This document shows, in pieces, positions 1 through 11,215 of a stretch of DNA of 64,000 nucleotides. A program made the position numbers and the translations under genes. Each line of letters opens with the position of its first letter. The stretch's first letter is position 1. The stretch lies in the NCBI GenBank assembly GCA_037127315.1, contig JBBBDQ010001611.1, positions 186,001 to 250,000 on the forward strand, written 5' to 3'. The DNA is from Ascarosepion bandense. Its lineage: Eukaryota > Mollusca > Cephalopoda > Sepiida > Sepiidae. The notes beneath the pieces are model-generated. The model worked only from the letters and a program-made list of their open reading frames with translations. It had not been told where the DNA came from and made no database searches.

Positions 1-130
1 TCTAGGGTTCTCTGTATAGTCACTCTGCACAAGCTGAATAAATCCGGCGAAAAGACACATCATTGTCTTACGCCCCTTTCTATCTTTGTAAAGGAGAAGG
101 AGAAATAAAGAAAGCAGGACGAATAAGAAC
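1..130 (-). mobile_element. LINE-C (RTE-like) reverse transcriptase remnant, edge of window
   Basis: The stretch matches 59647-59775, where the same minus-strand element continues into clear RT sequence. The minus-strand reading here covers the RT motif-B region (GVRQ, then a stop in place of Cys, then FSPDLF in the other copy). It is the tail of a repeat unit that starts left of the window. It is decayed and cut by the window edge. The RTE-like label rests on family knowledge and is tentative. Confidence 0.5.
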
Positions 131-1915
131 TTGAGGGGGTGCAAATACGGGCAGTTGTGCCCGGTCAGCGCTTAACAAATTCTGTTACATTATGCTGGAT
201 TGTCTGTTCTCTACTCCGATGTTCATCTGCTTGCATCGGCCGGAAAATGTGTACAAATATGCAACTCGGATCACATATTTAGCTTTCAACGCAAATTCAT
301 TTATGGACAGGAAGAAACATGAAACAATGCATTGAAATTTAATTTGCAGTTTTTTAGAAAATCTCTCTCCTTCCATTGTTTAATAAATATTTTCACACTT
401 GCTTGGGAAATTTGCAAACAGCGAAGCAAAGAAGGTTATTTTAATTTTGTACTCACCACAAGGACTTGGAGACTTGACATTCACAGGATATGTTCAAGGC
501 ACGAATGACATTGAGAAGTAGCAAATAATCTACCTAAAAAAGCTTATGTACATGGCCGGCAAAACAAAGATTATTAAATAGTATATATATATAGATATAA
601 ATATTGACATCATTCTCCGTGATGTATACAATCATACTACTCTCCCACCAATCAATATTAAACCCACTATTTAAAAAAAATATTATTATTAGCATGCACT
701 ACTCAAGCATTCTTCCATGATCCCTAGGCAAAATTTCTTCTCAAATCTCCTTTAGTTCCCCTCTTTTCTAATTGTTATATACCACATTAAAAAATAAAAT
801 ACTTAATGACACTACTAAAATCCATATATATATATATATATATACGATATATAAATGACAAAATTGAAAGTCACTCAAATTTACATTAGAATTTAATATT
901 AATAATAAAATTCTATTCCTGAATGTATTTATTTATTCCTGCACTCATAGATTTACATCTTTTCTATATAGGAATACAAATAGCATAAACTCATGTCTTC
1001 CTAATGATAATAGTGATTAACCCAAAGATATAAGTTAGATGTGATGAAAAACTTAATTCAACGCATAGAAAAAATACCTTCTTCCTAAGTCATATTCTAT
1101 AAAGAATTACACCACATTAAACAATTTTTTGAAATGGATTTCCTAAATCTGTCATTGATCACCGAACTGAAATGTATAAAATGTATTTATACGATGGAAA
1201 TTTAGGTACCTGAATTTAGATTTATGTACTCTCTCACATAATTCTTGTAGATTAAATTATTTTGCTTTTTGATTACGTGAGAGAAATTCATGAAGATATT
1301 TAACAGAATAGCCCAATTATTTTTATTACAAGGCTTTTTAGCGAAAAGGTTCGACTCATAAAAGGGTCAGAATAAATTTCACTTTTTTACGATTTAGGTT
1401 TACAGAAATTTATTAAAAATCTATCAAACAATTATTAAACTATATAAATACTGGTGACTTAATTGTTTTCTCTAGTAACGTCAGTTTTAAAACAAAGAAT
1501 TTATTTCATGCTTTTGTTTCATTATTATTGTAGGTGGAATTACAACTATAAGAAATGTTTATTGCCATATGTTCCTTGTCGTTGTTGAAGTTGTTTTAAA
1601 CATGACTGGGTAAATTGTCATTTATCGTTTTAAATGTATAAACATCGTTTTCAAAAGATACACCGAAAGTGTCCTTTATAATCCGGATGTCATAATTAAA
1701 GTAGTTTCATTATTTTACACATCGATTTTAATTAAGAATTGATTGATTCAATTGGTAGGAAAATCTAGCAAATAAGTTTCTGCTGGTTTGGTTTCCTTTA
1801 GGGATTTGACATTCTCTTATCATAAGACCCTGTGTGGAGGCGGAAATGAGAGGTTACATTCGCGCAGTCCGTAGTAGATATGTATAAATGCTTTTCTATT
1901 TTTGCGATGCAGATG
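131..1915. other. Gene-free AT-rich stretch, repeated at 59776-61540
   Basis: I see no convincing gene. The short minus-strand frame at 185-376 recurs at 59840-60031 with a few substitutions but has no family resemblance or splice context. The stretch is AT-rich with short TA runs near 580 and 827. It is collinear with 59776-61540 apart from small indels, so it belongs to the large tandem unit. The corresponding segment is missing from the unit boundary near 32700. Confidence 0.6.
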
Positions 1916-2455
1916 ATTGGGGTGTCAACATCTTATCTAATCTAAACTTATTTGTAAATGGAACTTTGTCTGTGTATGTGTATGTGTGTGTGTGTGTCTG
2001 TGTGTGTCCGTGACCAATAGACTCCGAAACGACGTAAACGATTTTCGTGAAAATTTAAGTGTCTGCGAGTTTTCTTAGCTACATTTTATGTCGAGGTACC
2101 CCTGATAAATATCGAAAATCGATAAACTGAAAAATCGGTTTATAGAAGGTGTGGGCCGATTTTAATCAAATTTGATACACTCATAGACAGATATAAGAAA
2201 AGATATTCAGAAGTTTCAAGGTTGCATTTCTTACAATAGTGCAGAACATCGATTATATATATATATATATAAGGCAAGATGTTTGTGCGTGTGTCTGTTT
2301 ATCTGTCTGTATGTCCTTTATGCAAATCTACAATTTTTATCCGATTCTCACCAAACTTCACACAAATATTCTTTAGGCAGATTCTGAGCTCCAGGACTAT
2401 GGATTAGTTTTAAAGCTTTCATTACATCCGAGTAACGCCGGGCTATACTACTCGT
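1916..2455. repeat. Unclassified interspersed repeat with GT microsatellite
   Basis: It contains a GT run at about 1974-2010, then sequence of the type often seen in invertebrate interspersed repeats: a CGTAAACGATTTTCGTGAAA-like block, a TA run near 2256, and a GC-richer terminus around CCGAGTAACGCCGGGC that can fold (CGAGTA pairing with TACTCG at about 2430-2455). The same arrangement recurs at 61560-62105. I cannot assign a class. A Helitron-type end was considered but the terminal CTRR is absent. Confidence 0.35.
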
Positions 2456-2734
2456 AAATTAATATTAGCGAGACTAGTAACCAACAAACGTAAATATTAT
2501 CTGGAGATAAATGTAGAACAAGTAGGAAATTCTAGGGTTTGTTGAGTTGAATACTTAAATGAATGACCGGTTTGTGTTGTATCAATTTCATCATATATCT
2601 AGAGGGAAATTTACGACTAGACTAAGTTCGTGTTCATATATAATAGGTATTTGTAGTGTGTTGCAAGGTGTGAATATTTGATTGATCCTTGATAGTTCTA
2701 CTCACTATCAAAGCTCTCAAACGACGGAAGAAGA

Positions 2735-3560
2735 ACTTTGTTTTTACCAGAATTTATTATCGGTGTGCACTATATTAACAACATAAGATACGCTAATAAC
2801 ACGCCTTTAATGACATGTACGAAAAGAAAACTACAGGTATCCCAAAAACTATTTAGTAACGGAAAGCGAGAAGAAAGGACTAATCACAAATTGTATGAAG
2901 AAAAATATATAGTTGTCATCAAGTAAAAAAGACCAAGATGCGAGTCAGGAATTGGAATTGTCAAGATCAAAAAATTACAGAAATTTAAAAATCTGGAAAT
3001 TATTTTAATGTACAGAAGAAATGTGACATAGAAATCTGAAACCGCATTGGAATGGCAAAAAAATAGCCATTCAAAGACTAAAAGAATGTGTTAAGAAGTA
3101 GAAGACAGTTTCATTAGAAGCAAAGAACAGATTGCAGAACTGCCATGTAATATAAATACTCCTATATGGCAATGATCGATGGACAACTTTCATAAAAGAA
3201 ACAAATAAATTAAAGCACCAGGGATAAGTTTCTACAGAGGAGTGCTGGGAATAATATAGATATGTCTTTGTCTTAAGAAAAATGAAAATGATATTTATGC
3301 TTCAATTCAGTAAGCCATGAAATGAGAAAGAAGGATGAAAATTTTAGGCGGTAAATATATCGGAAAGAAAGAGGGACAGTGTGAAATAGTATGAAACAAC
3401 AACAACTAGATGGTGTAAATAAATGTCGGAACAGGGAGTTGGATAGATCTTAAAAAGACACACGCTGTTCAGCGCTATGAAAGATAAGAATGTTGTGGTG
3501 AGCCATGATCGTTAAAGTATTCAATGATCGCGGCACAGACAAAGAGTTAAATTTCAAGTT
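2735..3560 (+). mobile_element. LINE-C (RTE-like) RT and C-terminal remnant
   Basis: The first open stretch (2738-2926) reads INNIRYANNTPLMT and KRKLQ. This is a decayed form of the RT motif-C region of RTE-type LINEs, which usually reads NIRYADDT; both Asp are replaced by Asn. Downstream frames with stops give fragments such as SLEAK, VIYILLYGND and RGVLGI. They end in an AMIVNV-like block near 3505, matching the typical C-terminal order of the family. It is non-functional. Copies lie at 62385-63210 and, 3' part only, at 32710-33085. Confidence 0.6.
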
Positions 3561-3984
3561 TTACATCATATGCCGTCGTCAGCATGATCGTCAAGTATTT
3601 TAATCATATTTGCAAAAAGGGCATCTAATAAGCGATAGTTAAGAATTTGGCAACGACTATTAATAAAAATTTGGTGAGAAATGAAAGTTAAATATAAAAA
3701 TCTGCCAAACAACAAATAAATAGAAACAAGTTTCTTTAAAATATCGAATATGTAAAAATATATATTTATATCTTGTTAATAGATCAATAATTATATCTGT
3801 AAAATATCGAAATCAAATATTTCTTCTTGACATTTTGAGAAGTCCAAACAATGAAAAGTATACGAATTTTCTAATCTGAAGATGAAATATATAATTCTAT
3901 ATGGAATTATGTTTTAGAGAAGATTAATGTAGGAGATTTTATTTTTCAATACAAAAAAAACTTCACTGAGCTTTCATATATTTT
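3561..3984. other. No gene; 3' flank of LINE-C, AT-rich
   Basis: AT-rich sequence conserved at 33086-33489 and 63211-63640. It follows LINE-C 3' ends throughout the array (compare 6500-6850, 19110-19470, 36115-36450 and 47060-47400), so it may be that element's 3' untranslated region. No reading frame of interest. Confidence 0.45.
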
Positions 3985-5290
3985 TATCTCCCTAACAACC
4001 CTAGCGTTACATAGCCAAAGTTTTCCTCAATCTGTGAGCTGTACTTAGCAAGACATTTTTTGTAAATCTCTTAAGCTGGGGTTTCCAGGGATACATTCAA
4101 AGTGTTTTTTGTTCCATTTTTTATGATTTCAAGTGAACCCACACTCACTGTTACGATAATTGTTTTCAATTTATACATTTTTCTCTTTCGATTTCCAGGT
4201 TTCTATATATTTTTTTATATTACAATCCGCTCGACAATCCATGTCAATTCATAAGCAATATGTTTTTTGGGGGTTTTAAAAATAACGTCCGGGCTATTTC
4301 ATTTCTGTAACCGGTGCTGGGTGATGTTTATGCCAGTGTTTGTTTATATATTTCGATAGTGTTTGCACATTGTCCTATTGAAATATTCTCTTACCCCATG
4401 TCGATGATTTTCATATTAATTTATGGCAAGAACAGAACATCCTGAGATTAGATGGTCGACTGTTTCATGGTATTAATCACGGAACCTGCATATTGAATCC
4501 ACATTAATATGTAAAATATTTGTCTAAATGTTCCTATTGAGAAGACTTTGGTCTTGCGCAGCAAGAATAAAGACTTCAAATTCAGATTTTAATCCAGATA
4601 CACGTAACCATCGATGGGTATTAACTTGATTAACATTGGGTTTTAGATATAAGTTCTGGATATTCGCTATGCAGAGGTTTCTCTTGCCAGCGTTGTTTCA
4701 TAAGGTCAAAAGCTTTAGCCTTGGCTTTTTTTTCATATTTTTGCTGCAGTAATGTTCATGGTTTCTGTTCAGATTTTTTTACAGAATCTACTAAATATAA
4801 ATCTTCTTTCATCATTGAATATTTTTTCAGTCTTTGTTGTTTCTAGTTATGTTTGTAAGTCTATAGTTTTAAACTTGTAATTCTAGATGAATAACACCTA
4901 TACCTCCTTCTTTACGTGGGTATGTATATGCGGTCTACGTCAGCCTTTGGATGATGTATCTTATGTTTAGAAAAATTCTTTCTTCTCTTAGAATCTTTTT
5001 GTCTGATATCGTTTAAAATCCAGTTCAAGATGTTGAGGCTGTATTGGACCACATGAATAGCAAGGTTATTGATGTCCATAAATCTGTTTTGAGAATTCAA
5101 TTCAGTTTTTAATATCAGTAGTAGCCTTTTACAGTTTGCAGTATACCTTCTAGCTCTTTGTCATTCTTAGCATTCAACCTAAATCATCTATGTAGCCTCT
5201 TATACTTTCAGCCTTCAGTTCTATTGTCTGATATATTCTTTCCTTAGTTGATAGGATTAGTGATTCCGGAATTTATTGCATTTGCAATAT
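3985..5290 (-). mobile_element. LINE-A (R2-like) C-terminal remnant
   Basis: The minus-strand frame 4912-5100 contains NILNWILNDIRQKDSKRR and HHPKADVDRIYIP, a hallmark of the post-RT region of R2-like LINEs. Lower coordinates, in broken frames, cover the downstream domain and a terminal segment resembling the family's conserved GALGMI-type C-terminus. The RT core is missing. Several stops make it non-functional. The same remnant is found at 33490-34575 and begins again at 63650. Confidence 0.6.
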
Positions 5291-6114
5291 TACTGAACTT
5301 TTCGATGACTGACGAATCTGTTAAAGAGTTTCCTTCGCGTACATATATTAAAGCAACTACCGGAGAAATATATGTTACGAATTTACGCTAGATTTTTAGT
5401 TGATAGAAGTTAACACAACTTAAGAAGGTACATCTACTCATTTTCGAAAACCAACATTTAAATTGAACTTTTAGAAATAACAAGATTTTGAAACTTTTGT
5501 TTTAGATTTTATTGAAAGGGAAATGATTCAATTTTCTATTTCCAGTAAGTGAAATATTTTGGTGTATTTCACACAAAAATATTATTGAGTAGAATCTAAA
5601 AGTTTTTTTTTCTCAATTCTTCTCCCATTTATGTGCGTTCGGTGCATTTGTAAACAAAACTCAATTCTTCGTTTTAAAACTTTCAAAAGTAAAATAAAAA
5701 TTCTATGGCTAGATGATTTGTGTTAAACTTTCCAATTTTCGATTAGTAAATATAGTCTTTAATTAATAAAGTAACATCCCGACATCTAAAAGATTTTGAA
5801 ATTATTTGAAAATATTTTTTGAAATTTTATCAATTATTACAATTTCAAAAATAAAAACAGTTCTTTTAAAATTGCATTAATAACCGAATTTCTATTTTTT
5901 TTAATCTATAATGTCTTTAATATATATTGTTTATTAAAGCAAAAAGAGGCGTAACTAGTTAAATAATGTCACAGATTTATTGCATTTTTTATCAAATGGG
6001 TGAGCAAAATGGTGGATATGTTAATTGATTATTTTCACTCTCCAACAAATTTTGCGTTCCACTAATAAAACCAATTTTGATTTTAAAATTTAATTTCGTA
6101 AAACCAGGAATGTG
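5291..6114. other. No gene; recurrent inter-element block
   Basis: AT-rich block beginning with a motif near 5290-5400 and ending near GAGCAAAATGG at about 6005. Paralogous blocks lie at 15731-16745, 34576-35749, 43711-44755 and 54611-55414. This copy lacks the LINE-B insertion found in the 16.8 and 44.8 kb copies, so it preserves the empty site. Confidence 0.5.
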
Positions 6115-6500
6115 TTTTTACAGAGGAGTGCTGGGAATATTATAGATATTCATTTGTTTTAAGAAAAATGAAAATGAAGACGATATTTATACTTAATATT
6201 AGTTAAAGATTACATTTCGATATGAGAAAGAAGGATCGAAAAAATTGGCGGTAAATTTATTGGAAAGAAAGAGGAACAGAAAGAAACAGTTTGAAACAAT
6301 ATTAACGAGATCTTGTAAATAAATGTTGGAACCGGGAGTTGGATAGATATTGAAAAGACAAAAGTTTTTAAGCGCTAAAAATTATAAGAATGTCGCGGAG
6401 AGCCATGATCGTTAATATCTTCAAGTACCACGGTCTGTACAATGAGTCAAATGTCAAGGTTTTGCATCATCTGCCGACGTAAGCATAATCGTTGAATAAA
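6115..6500 (+). mobile_element. LINE-C (RTE-like) 3'-terminal fragment
   Basis: It begins at ACAGAGGAGTGCTGGGAATA and corresponds to the 3' end of the 2735-3560 element. Decayed frames cover the family's last about 100 residues, ending near GAGCCATGATCGTTAA (AMIV). The RT is absent. It lies about 1.1 kb upstream of gene copy 1, and fragments sit at the same position upstream of copies 2, 3 and 4. Confidence 0.55.
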
Positions 6501-7140
6501 AAGTCTTTGAATAACTTTGGGAGAAAGGCATTCTAATAATGAATAGTTATGAATTTGGCAACGAATATCAGTCAAAATCTGGTGAGAAATGAAAAGTTAA
6601 TGTGAAAATCTGCCAAACACCAAAAAACTGTAAGTAAGTGACTTTGAAATATCGAATAAGTTAAAAGATATTTGACTTTTTGTTTGTCTTTCAATAATTA
6701 AATCTGCAAAATAACTAAATCAAATATTTCATCATGGTATTTTGACAAGTCTAAACGAAAAGACATTTTCGAATCTTCTCATCTCAGGATCAAATATATA
6801 ATTCTATTTGGAATTTTCAAAACAAAAACTCTTTACTGTGCTTTCGTAAAATCCAATTAATTAAAGTTTAATGACGTATTAACATAGAGCCAAATTAAAA
6901 AACATCAGATTTAAAAATAAATACGAAATGCTTAAAAGTCCTTAAGTAAAATAAATCTTAATGAATGACAAAGGCTGGTGGCTAGTCAATATTTAAGCAG
7001 AAATAAATAAATTCGCACAAAAAATCATTAACAATTTATTTGAAATATGAAATGAACCAAAACATATTTTTGTCATAAATAAGTAAAGATTAAACCCCTT
7101 CTTAACATTCCAAAAAGAATTGTTTAATGAAAAGTACTAA
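6501..7140. other. Upstream flank of peptide gene copy 1, no gene
   Basis: AT-rich, with no reading frame of note. It is well conserved upstream of all four gene copies (19100-19790, 36115-36770, 47060-47690), including a GACAAAGGCTGGTGGCTAGT block near 6967, so it may contain upstream regulatory sequence. Shared ancestry through duplication alone could also explain this. Confidence 0.4.
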
Positions 7141-7192
7141 TCCTTTCATAAGACAACAAAAGGAATTAAAGTAAGTCACGTAGATATTCTGC

Positions 7193-7200
7193 TATAAAAA
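7193..7200 (+). promoter_or_regulatory. TATA box of peptide gene copy 1
   Basis: TATAAAAA lies 31 bases upstream of an initiator-like TCACTTC (A at 7224). The surrounding block is nearly identical in all four gene copies. Confidence 0.65.
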
Positions 7201-7223
7201 TCGGGCTCAATCACATCTAAGTC

Positions 7224-7288
7224 ACTTCCTTTGAAAACGTTCAACTGTTGAATCGTCAATTTGTGTTTCCACAACACAGCACCACAAA
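7224..7288 (+). other. Non-coding first exon of peptide gene copy 1
   Basis: Predicted 5' untranslated exon. It starts at the TATA-spaced initiator and ends at CACCACAAA before a strong donor, GTAAGT (7289). It has no ATG. Sequence and length match 19849-19913, 36849-36913 and 47794-47858. The 711-base intron that follows contains a GT microsatellite and a SINE. The start is inferred from spacing, not from transcript data. Confidence 0.55.
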
Positions 7289-7398
7289 GTAAGTCACAAC
7301 AGTTATTATTATATAAAAATAGGAAGCTGTATTTCATGAAGGTTTATTTTTTCCGATGTCTTACCAATTACACTTTAAGTCAAATCACTTAATATCAT

Positions 7399-7468
7399 GT
7401 GTGTGTGTCTGTGTTTCTGTTTATTTGTGTATGTGTGTGTGTGAGTGTGTGTATGTGTGTGTGTGCGT
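7399..7468 (+). repeat. GT microsatellite in intron 1, gene copy 1
   Basis: Interrupted GT/GTAT run. On the minus strand it forms the AC-rich tail of the adjacent SINE. Confidence 0.8.
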
Positions 7469-7487
7469 CCTATATTTAACGTTAACT

Positions 7488-7722
7488 TTCCACAGATTCC
7501 ATATATATGGAGAAATAGATCATTCTTGGGCTGCAATAGAAAAATCGTTGATTGGTAGCTACGGATGTGACAGGCTTCATCGTTCATGTCTCATTTCAGT
7601 CAATGGGAGTCTTAAGACATTTGTGCGTAAATGAATGACACTAACCTGACAAGAAACTGAACTCGGCTCTGCTTTCCCACGCTGAACGTTTATTGATTAC
7701 ATCAACTGCATGTCCAACATTA
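7488..7722 (-). mobile_element. tRNA-derived SINE in intron 1, gene copy 1
   Basis: Read on the minus strand, a tRNA-like A-box region (GCAGTTGATGTAATCAATAA, about 7689-7711) is followed by a B-box region (GAGTTCAGTTTC, about 7651-7669). A body follows that contains CATTCATTTACG and CACATCCG, then an AC-rich tail. The body matches the better-preserved copy at 29460-29645. The insertion is antisense to the gene and present in all four copies, so it predates the duplications. Confidence 0.6.
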
Positions 7723-8005
7723 CAGCAGATGATAATCGAAGTCATATATTTAGATATTTACCTGATATGGCCGGAAAAGACAATATACATTTTTGACGTA
7801 AGCAGGTGCTAACAGATAATAAATAAAATCAATAATGCTTTCAATTTAATATTCGCCCTACATATTACTAAATGATAATGAAAAATATTAGTTATTACCT
7901 ATAAAGAAATTCAAGATAAGTACCTTAACTATTGCGAATGGGTGAGGGCCTGCGAAACTTTTTATCCCATTATTATATATTATTAATTATTTTTTACAGA
8001 TCATC

Positions 8006-8443
8006 ATGTCTGGAAAACTCATCTTTCTTTTGGCTCTCTGCGTCTTCACTGCCATCGCAGGTACGAATAATTGATATATTTTAAGTTATGCATAAATATT
8101 TTACGTATTTTATCAGTTTTCATTTAAATTTTTTAACTGAACTGAAACTGCTTCGCCCAAAATATTCTTTTCAGAAATTCTGAAAGAGATTTCTTCTAAT
8201 ATGTAGAATATATATTGCAAATATAAAAACAAATTTATTAAATAATCACATTACATACTACAACGAAAAAATATTTTTTAACTAAAACTATTACATTATT
8301 AATAATGTTTTTGTTTCTTTTCAGTAAGCAACGTCATCGCAGAGGAACAGCAAGAAGCTTCTGGTGAAGATGTTCAAGTGACTGAGGAGACAGCCACAGA
8401 AGCTGCCGGCGATGCCGATGCTGAAGGCAGCAAGGAGTCATAG
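8006..8443 (+). CDS. Secreted acidic peptide, copy 1 (a-type), exons 8006-8060 and 8325-8443
   Basis: The start ATG lies 6 bases after the acceptor TTTTTACAG (exon from 8000). The first coding exon encodes MSGKLIFLLALCVFTAIA plus one base. The donor is GCAG/GTACG. A 264-base intron ends in TTTCTTTTCAG, and the last exon continues in frame to TAG. The product has 57 residues. Residues 5-18 are hydrophobic and signal-like, with likely cleavage after Ala24 (VIA/EE) or Ala18. The mature part has about 33 residues, starts EEQQEASGED, has 9 Glu and 3 Asp, one Lys and no Cys or aromatic residue. It is therefore probably secreted, disordered and strongly anionic. This copy differs from copies 3 and 4 at Ile17, Gly47 and Lys55. 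The family is not recognised; an acidic propeptide, a mineral- or cation-binding peptide or a gland secretion are guesses. The gene model rests on agreement of four copies. Confidence 0.8.
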
Positions 8444-8504
8444 ACAATTGAAATACTGGACATGATTACTTTTCATTTTGCTATTGTAATATTTCAATGT
8501 GCAA

Positions 8505-8510
8505 AATAAA
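8505..8510 (+). terminator. Polyadenylation signal, gene copy 1
   Basis: AATAAA lies 62 bases after the stop codon, within a 3' untranslated region conserved in all copies. It is followed by a GT-rich GTAGATTGTTGATTTG stretch. Confidence 0.7.
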
Positions 8511-8924
8511 AGTAGATTGTTGATTTGAATTTAAAGTTTTGTCCTTATTTCTATCACTGATTTTAACATATCAAATGATTTGTAAAACTTATTTTGACAC
8601 CGACAGTGAATTGAGAGAAATATTGTTTATGAAATATACATTTCATTTGGACGGAAAAATGAGTGAGAATTGTATTAGTGTTCATTCTAATTTCATTTTT
8701 TTTTTTGGTATGTTGGGCCTCTAATTTATTGGTGTTAATAAAGCAACTGTGATTTGTGAAGAATTGTCAGTCCTTTCTCAAATGGTCTATATTTCGTGGA
8801 CTTTAACAAATATATTATTAAACTGTGTGCCCAGATTAATCGCAATCAACGCATAAAAATCATTGATGATATATCTCTAAAGAAAAATTATCTAATATGT
8901 GTGATAAATATCTTGGATGTGTTT

Positions 8925-9190
8925 TAACAGGGAATGAAAGATGCTACACCAAAATATGAAGGCGCATTGAAATATCTAAAATTAAGTAAAGTATAAAGAA
9001 TCGGGAAAATATCGTTAGAAACAAAGGAAAAATTTCTAGACTGTTATGTAATATCGGTCGCTATAAATGGCAGTGTACCGTTGAATATCTGATCACAGAT
9101 GAAGTAGAAAATTCAGGAAAGAGAAATCTGTACCTACCGAAAATCACATCGTGTGAAAATAGTAGCAGCATCCAAAGAACAAATGTAGAT
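8925..9190 (+). mobile_element. LINE-C (RTE-like) internal fragment
   Basis: Frames with stops give DKYLGCVLTGNERCYTKI and later RRIE and ISRLLC segments. These follow the order of the RTE post-RT region, where a KYLGS.LTEDG.C..EI block precedes RRI. It is decayed. Counterparts downstream of the other genes are at 22115-22560, 39705-40030 and 50935-51260. Confidence 0.55.
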
Positions 9191-9684
9191 TATCAATTTA
9201 CATGCGCGTTCAGAGATGGTATTTCTGGTACTAATGATATACACACTACATATATTCCGTAGACTTGTTGTCTTCTTTATGATCAAATTTAAATTAAACC
9301 ACATTTCTAAAAAAACATAACAATGTAATTAATATTAGACAGATTTTAGCCGATGACACAATAATTCTCACTCATACGCACAGTAAAATGTAACCTTCAG
9401 ATATTGGAGGCCATATACATAAAATCAAATTAATAAAATCACATTTCAATCTGGTCAGAACACATTACATTTCATTTAGACCTATAGTTCTGTTGAATGT
9501 TTCTTTATGCTAATGAACCTGTAACATCTCTGAAGTTCGCTTACAACCAGCATAATGAAAAATGTATTCAAATGTTGGACAACTTTTGTCTGTATTTTTA
9601 CCTAAACTTTAAGACAAATACTGTTTATGGAACGGCACATGATTAAACATAATAGACATTCATTTTCTGTTATGTTTATTAGTA

Positions 9685-9685
<1 letters not shown>
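9191..9685. other. No gene; repeat-unit spacer
   Basis: AT-rich, collinear with 22600-23045, 40040-40520 and 51290-51750. No coding or RNA signal seen. Confidence 0.5.

Positions 9686-9742
<57 letters not shown>
9686..9742. repeat. AT dinucleotide microsatellite
   Basis: Pure alternating TA/AT run of about 56 bases. It lies at the same position as arrays at 23047-23085 and 40521-40576, and as a much shorter interrupted array near 51755-51805. Confidence 0.9.
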
Positions 9743-9745
<3 letters not shown>

Positions 9746-10261
9746 GGTGTGTGCGCACACAAATACATATACACACTTACTTTTATGTATAAGTTTTAAT
9801 TTAAAGTGATAAATAAAATTGTTGTTTGTAAATTCAGAGTAACTTCCCTTGATTTTCTCAATCGGCATGTAAATATTTATGTACTATATAATTGTCAATC
9901 AAAGACCAAATGTTTCATAGTTGACAACAGAGGGAGTCTTTTAGCAATTTGAACGGCATGTTGACCAATGTATATGATTGATTTTCTCATATTGGTTTAT
10001 TAATTGTATTTCATATGACTTTATTTTCATCATCATCTGAATTCTGTCCCCACAACCTACCAAGTCTGCAGAAAGACATAAGTCAGTTAGTGCTGTGTTG
10101 CTATGGCGATATTTCATTTGTTTTTTTATCTCCCATATTATTCTTATTATGTCATTTTTCATTATAATTCGATTACTGCTATGGTTGCACGACCAACCAG
10201 GTCTGTAGGGAGACATTATTCAGTTCGTTTTCTGTTGTTATGGCTCCATTTCATATTTTTA
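9743..10261. other. No gene; spacer between AT array and LINE-A
   Basis: Shared with 23086-23790, 40577-41104 and 51806-52329. The plus-strand open frame at 10103-10525 runs antisense across LINE-A and is not considered a gene. Confidence 0.5.
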
Positions 10262-10717
10262 ATATCGACCTATCATCTCTGGCGTTACATCGACAAAGAT
10301 CTCCTTAGTTTTTTGGCTGTATTGAACAAGATAATTTTTATAGTTTCTTCAGCTGGAGTTTCCCCGAATTCTTTCAATGTATTTTTTGTTCCATTATTTA
10401 CCATTTCAAGTGCACCCACACTCACTGTTACGATACTTGTTTTCAATGTCTTCATTTTTCTCTATCAATTTCCAGGTTTCTATAATTTTTATATGACAAT
10501 CCGCTCGACAATACATATCAATTAACAAAAAGGATTTTTTTGCTTGTTTTTAAAAATGACGTCCGGATTATTTCATTTCTGTAACCGGTGCTGGGTGATG
10601 TTTATACTAGTGTTTGTTTATATATTTCCATAGTGTTCGCACATTGTCCAGTGTAAATATTATCCCACTCCATCGCGGTGATTTTTATATTAATTTAGAG
10701 CAAGTACAGAACATCCT

Positions 10718-10914
10718 TGGGAAAGGTATTAATCCGTCTATTCCTTCCAGTTATGGGTTAAATAGCAGGACAGATTGGGTTCTATAGCCAACCAGTCTAC
10801 CGCAGAAAGCAATGGCAACCTACTGCGGGATAATCTTCTGCCCAGTCAGTCATGTCTCTTTCGAGACATGATCGCCCAAGCGTGTATCATGTATAGCACT
10901 TAACTAACTAACTA
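10718..10914 (+). mobile_element. SINE-like insertion with 12-bp target duplication
   Basis: A 197-base segment is bracketed by direct repeats ACAGAACATCCT at 10706-10717 and 10915-10926. It ends in a short TAAC tandem tail (about 10900-10914). The corresponding site in unit 2 (about 41545-41560) is empty with one copy of the target. Internally it has GAAAGCAATGGCAACCTACT, a block resembling domains shared among several SINE families. I see no clear A or B box. It inserted after the unit duplication. Confidence 0.6.
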
Positions 10915-10957
10915 ACAGAACATCCTGAGATTAGATGGTCTATTGTTTCTTGGTATT

Positions 10958-11215
10958 TATCAAAGAACCTGCATTTTTTCGTGTGTTCAAAAGCATTATG
11001 CTGTTTCCTGTGTTCAAAAGCTTTATTCTTTTTTTTTGTATTCATATATTTGCTGCAATAAGGTATTTAACACAGAACCTGCATTTTTTCATATTTTTGC
11101 TTCAATATGTTATCTATCACAGAACCTGCATTTTCAATCCACATTATTATGAAAAATAAGGTATTATTATTTAAATAAGGTATTTATCACAGAACCTGCA
11201 TATTGAATCCTAATT
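10958..11215. repeat. Irregular tandem repeat inside LINE-A
   Basis: The motif AGAACCTGCAT occurs four times, spaced by about 60-120 bases, with repeats of TTCAAAAGC and of AATAAGGTATTTA between. Other LINE-A copies (4490, 24290, 33990) have it once. The same expansion is present in unit 2 (41590-41836), so it predates the unit duplication. Confidence 0.6.

Noticed and set aside
185..376. 63-codon minus-strand frame repeated at 59840-60031
   Set aside because: Recurs because the segment is duplicated. No family match, no splice or promoter context, and substitutions look neutral.
2420..2460. Helitron 3' end
   Set aside because: A small hairpin is present but the terminal CTRR and the AT insertion context are not.
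7356..7634. 92-codon plus-strand open frame and its antisense partner
   Set aside because: Both run through the GT microsatellite and the SINE in intron 1. The frame differs in the other three copies.
8006..8443. Disulfide-rich venom toxin
   Set aside because: The mature peptide has no cysteine. Tandem duplication and secretion alone do not support a toxin call.
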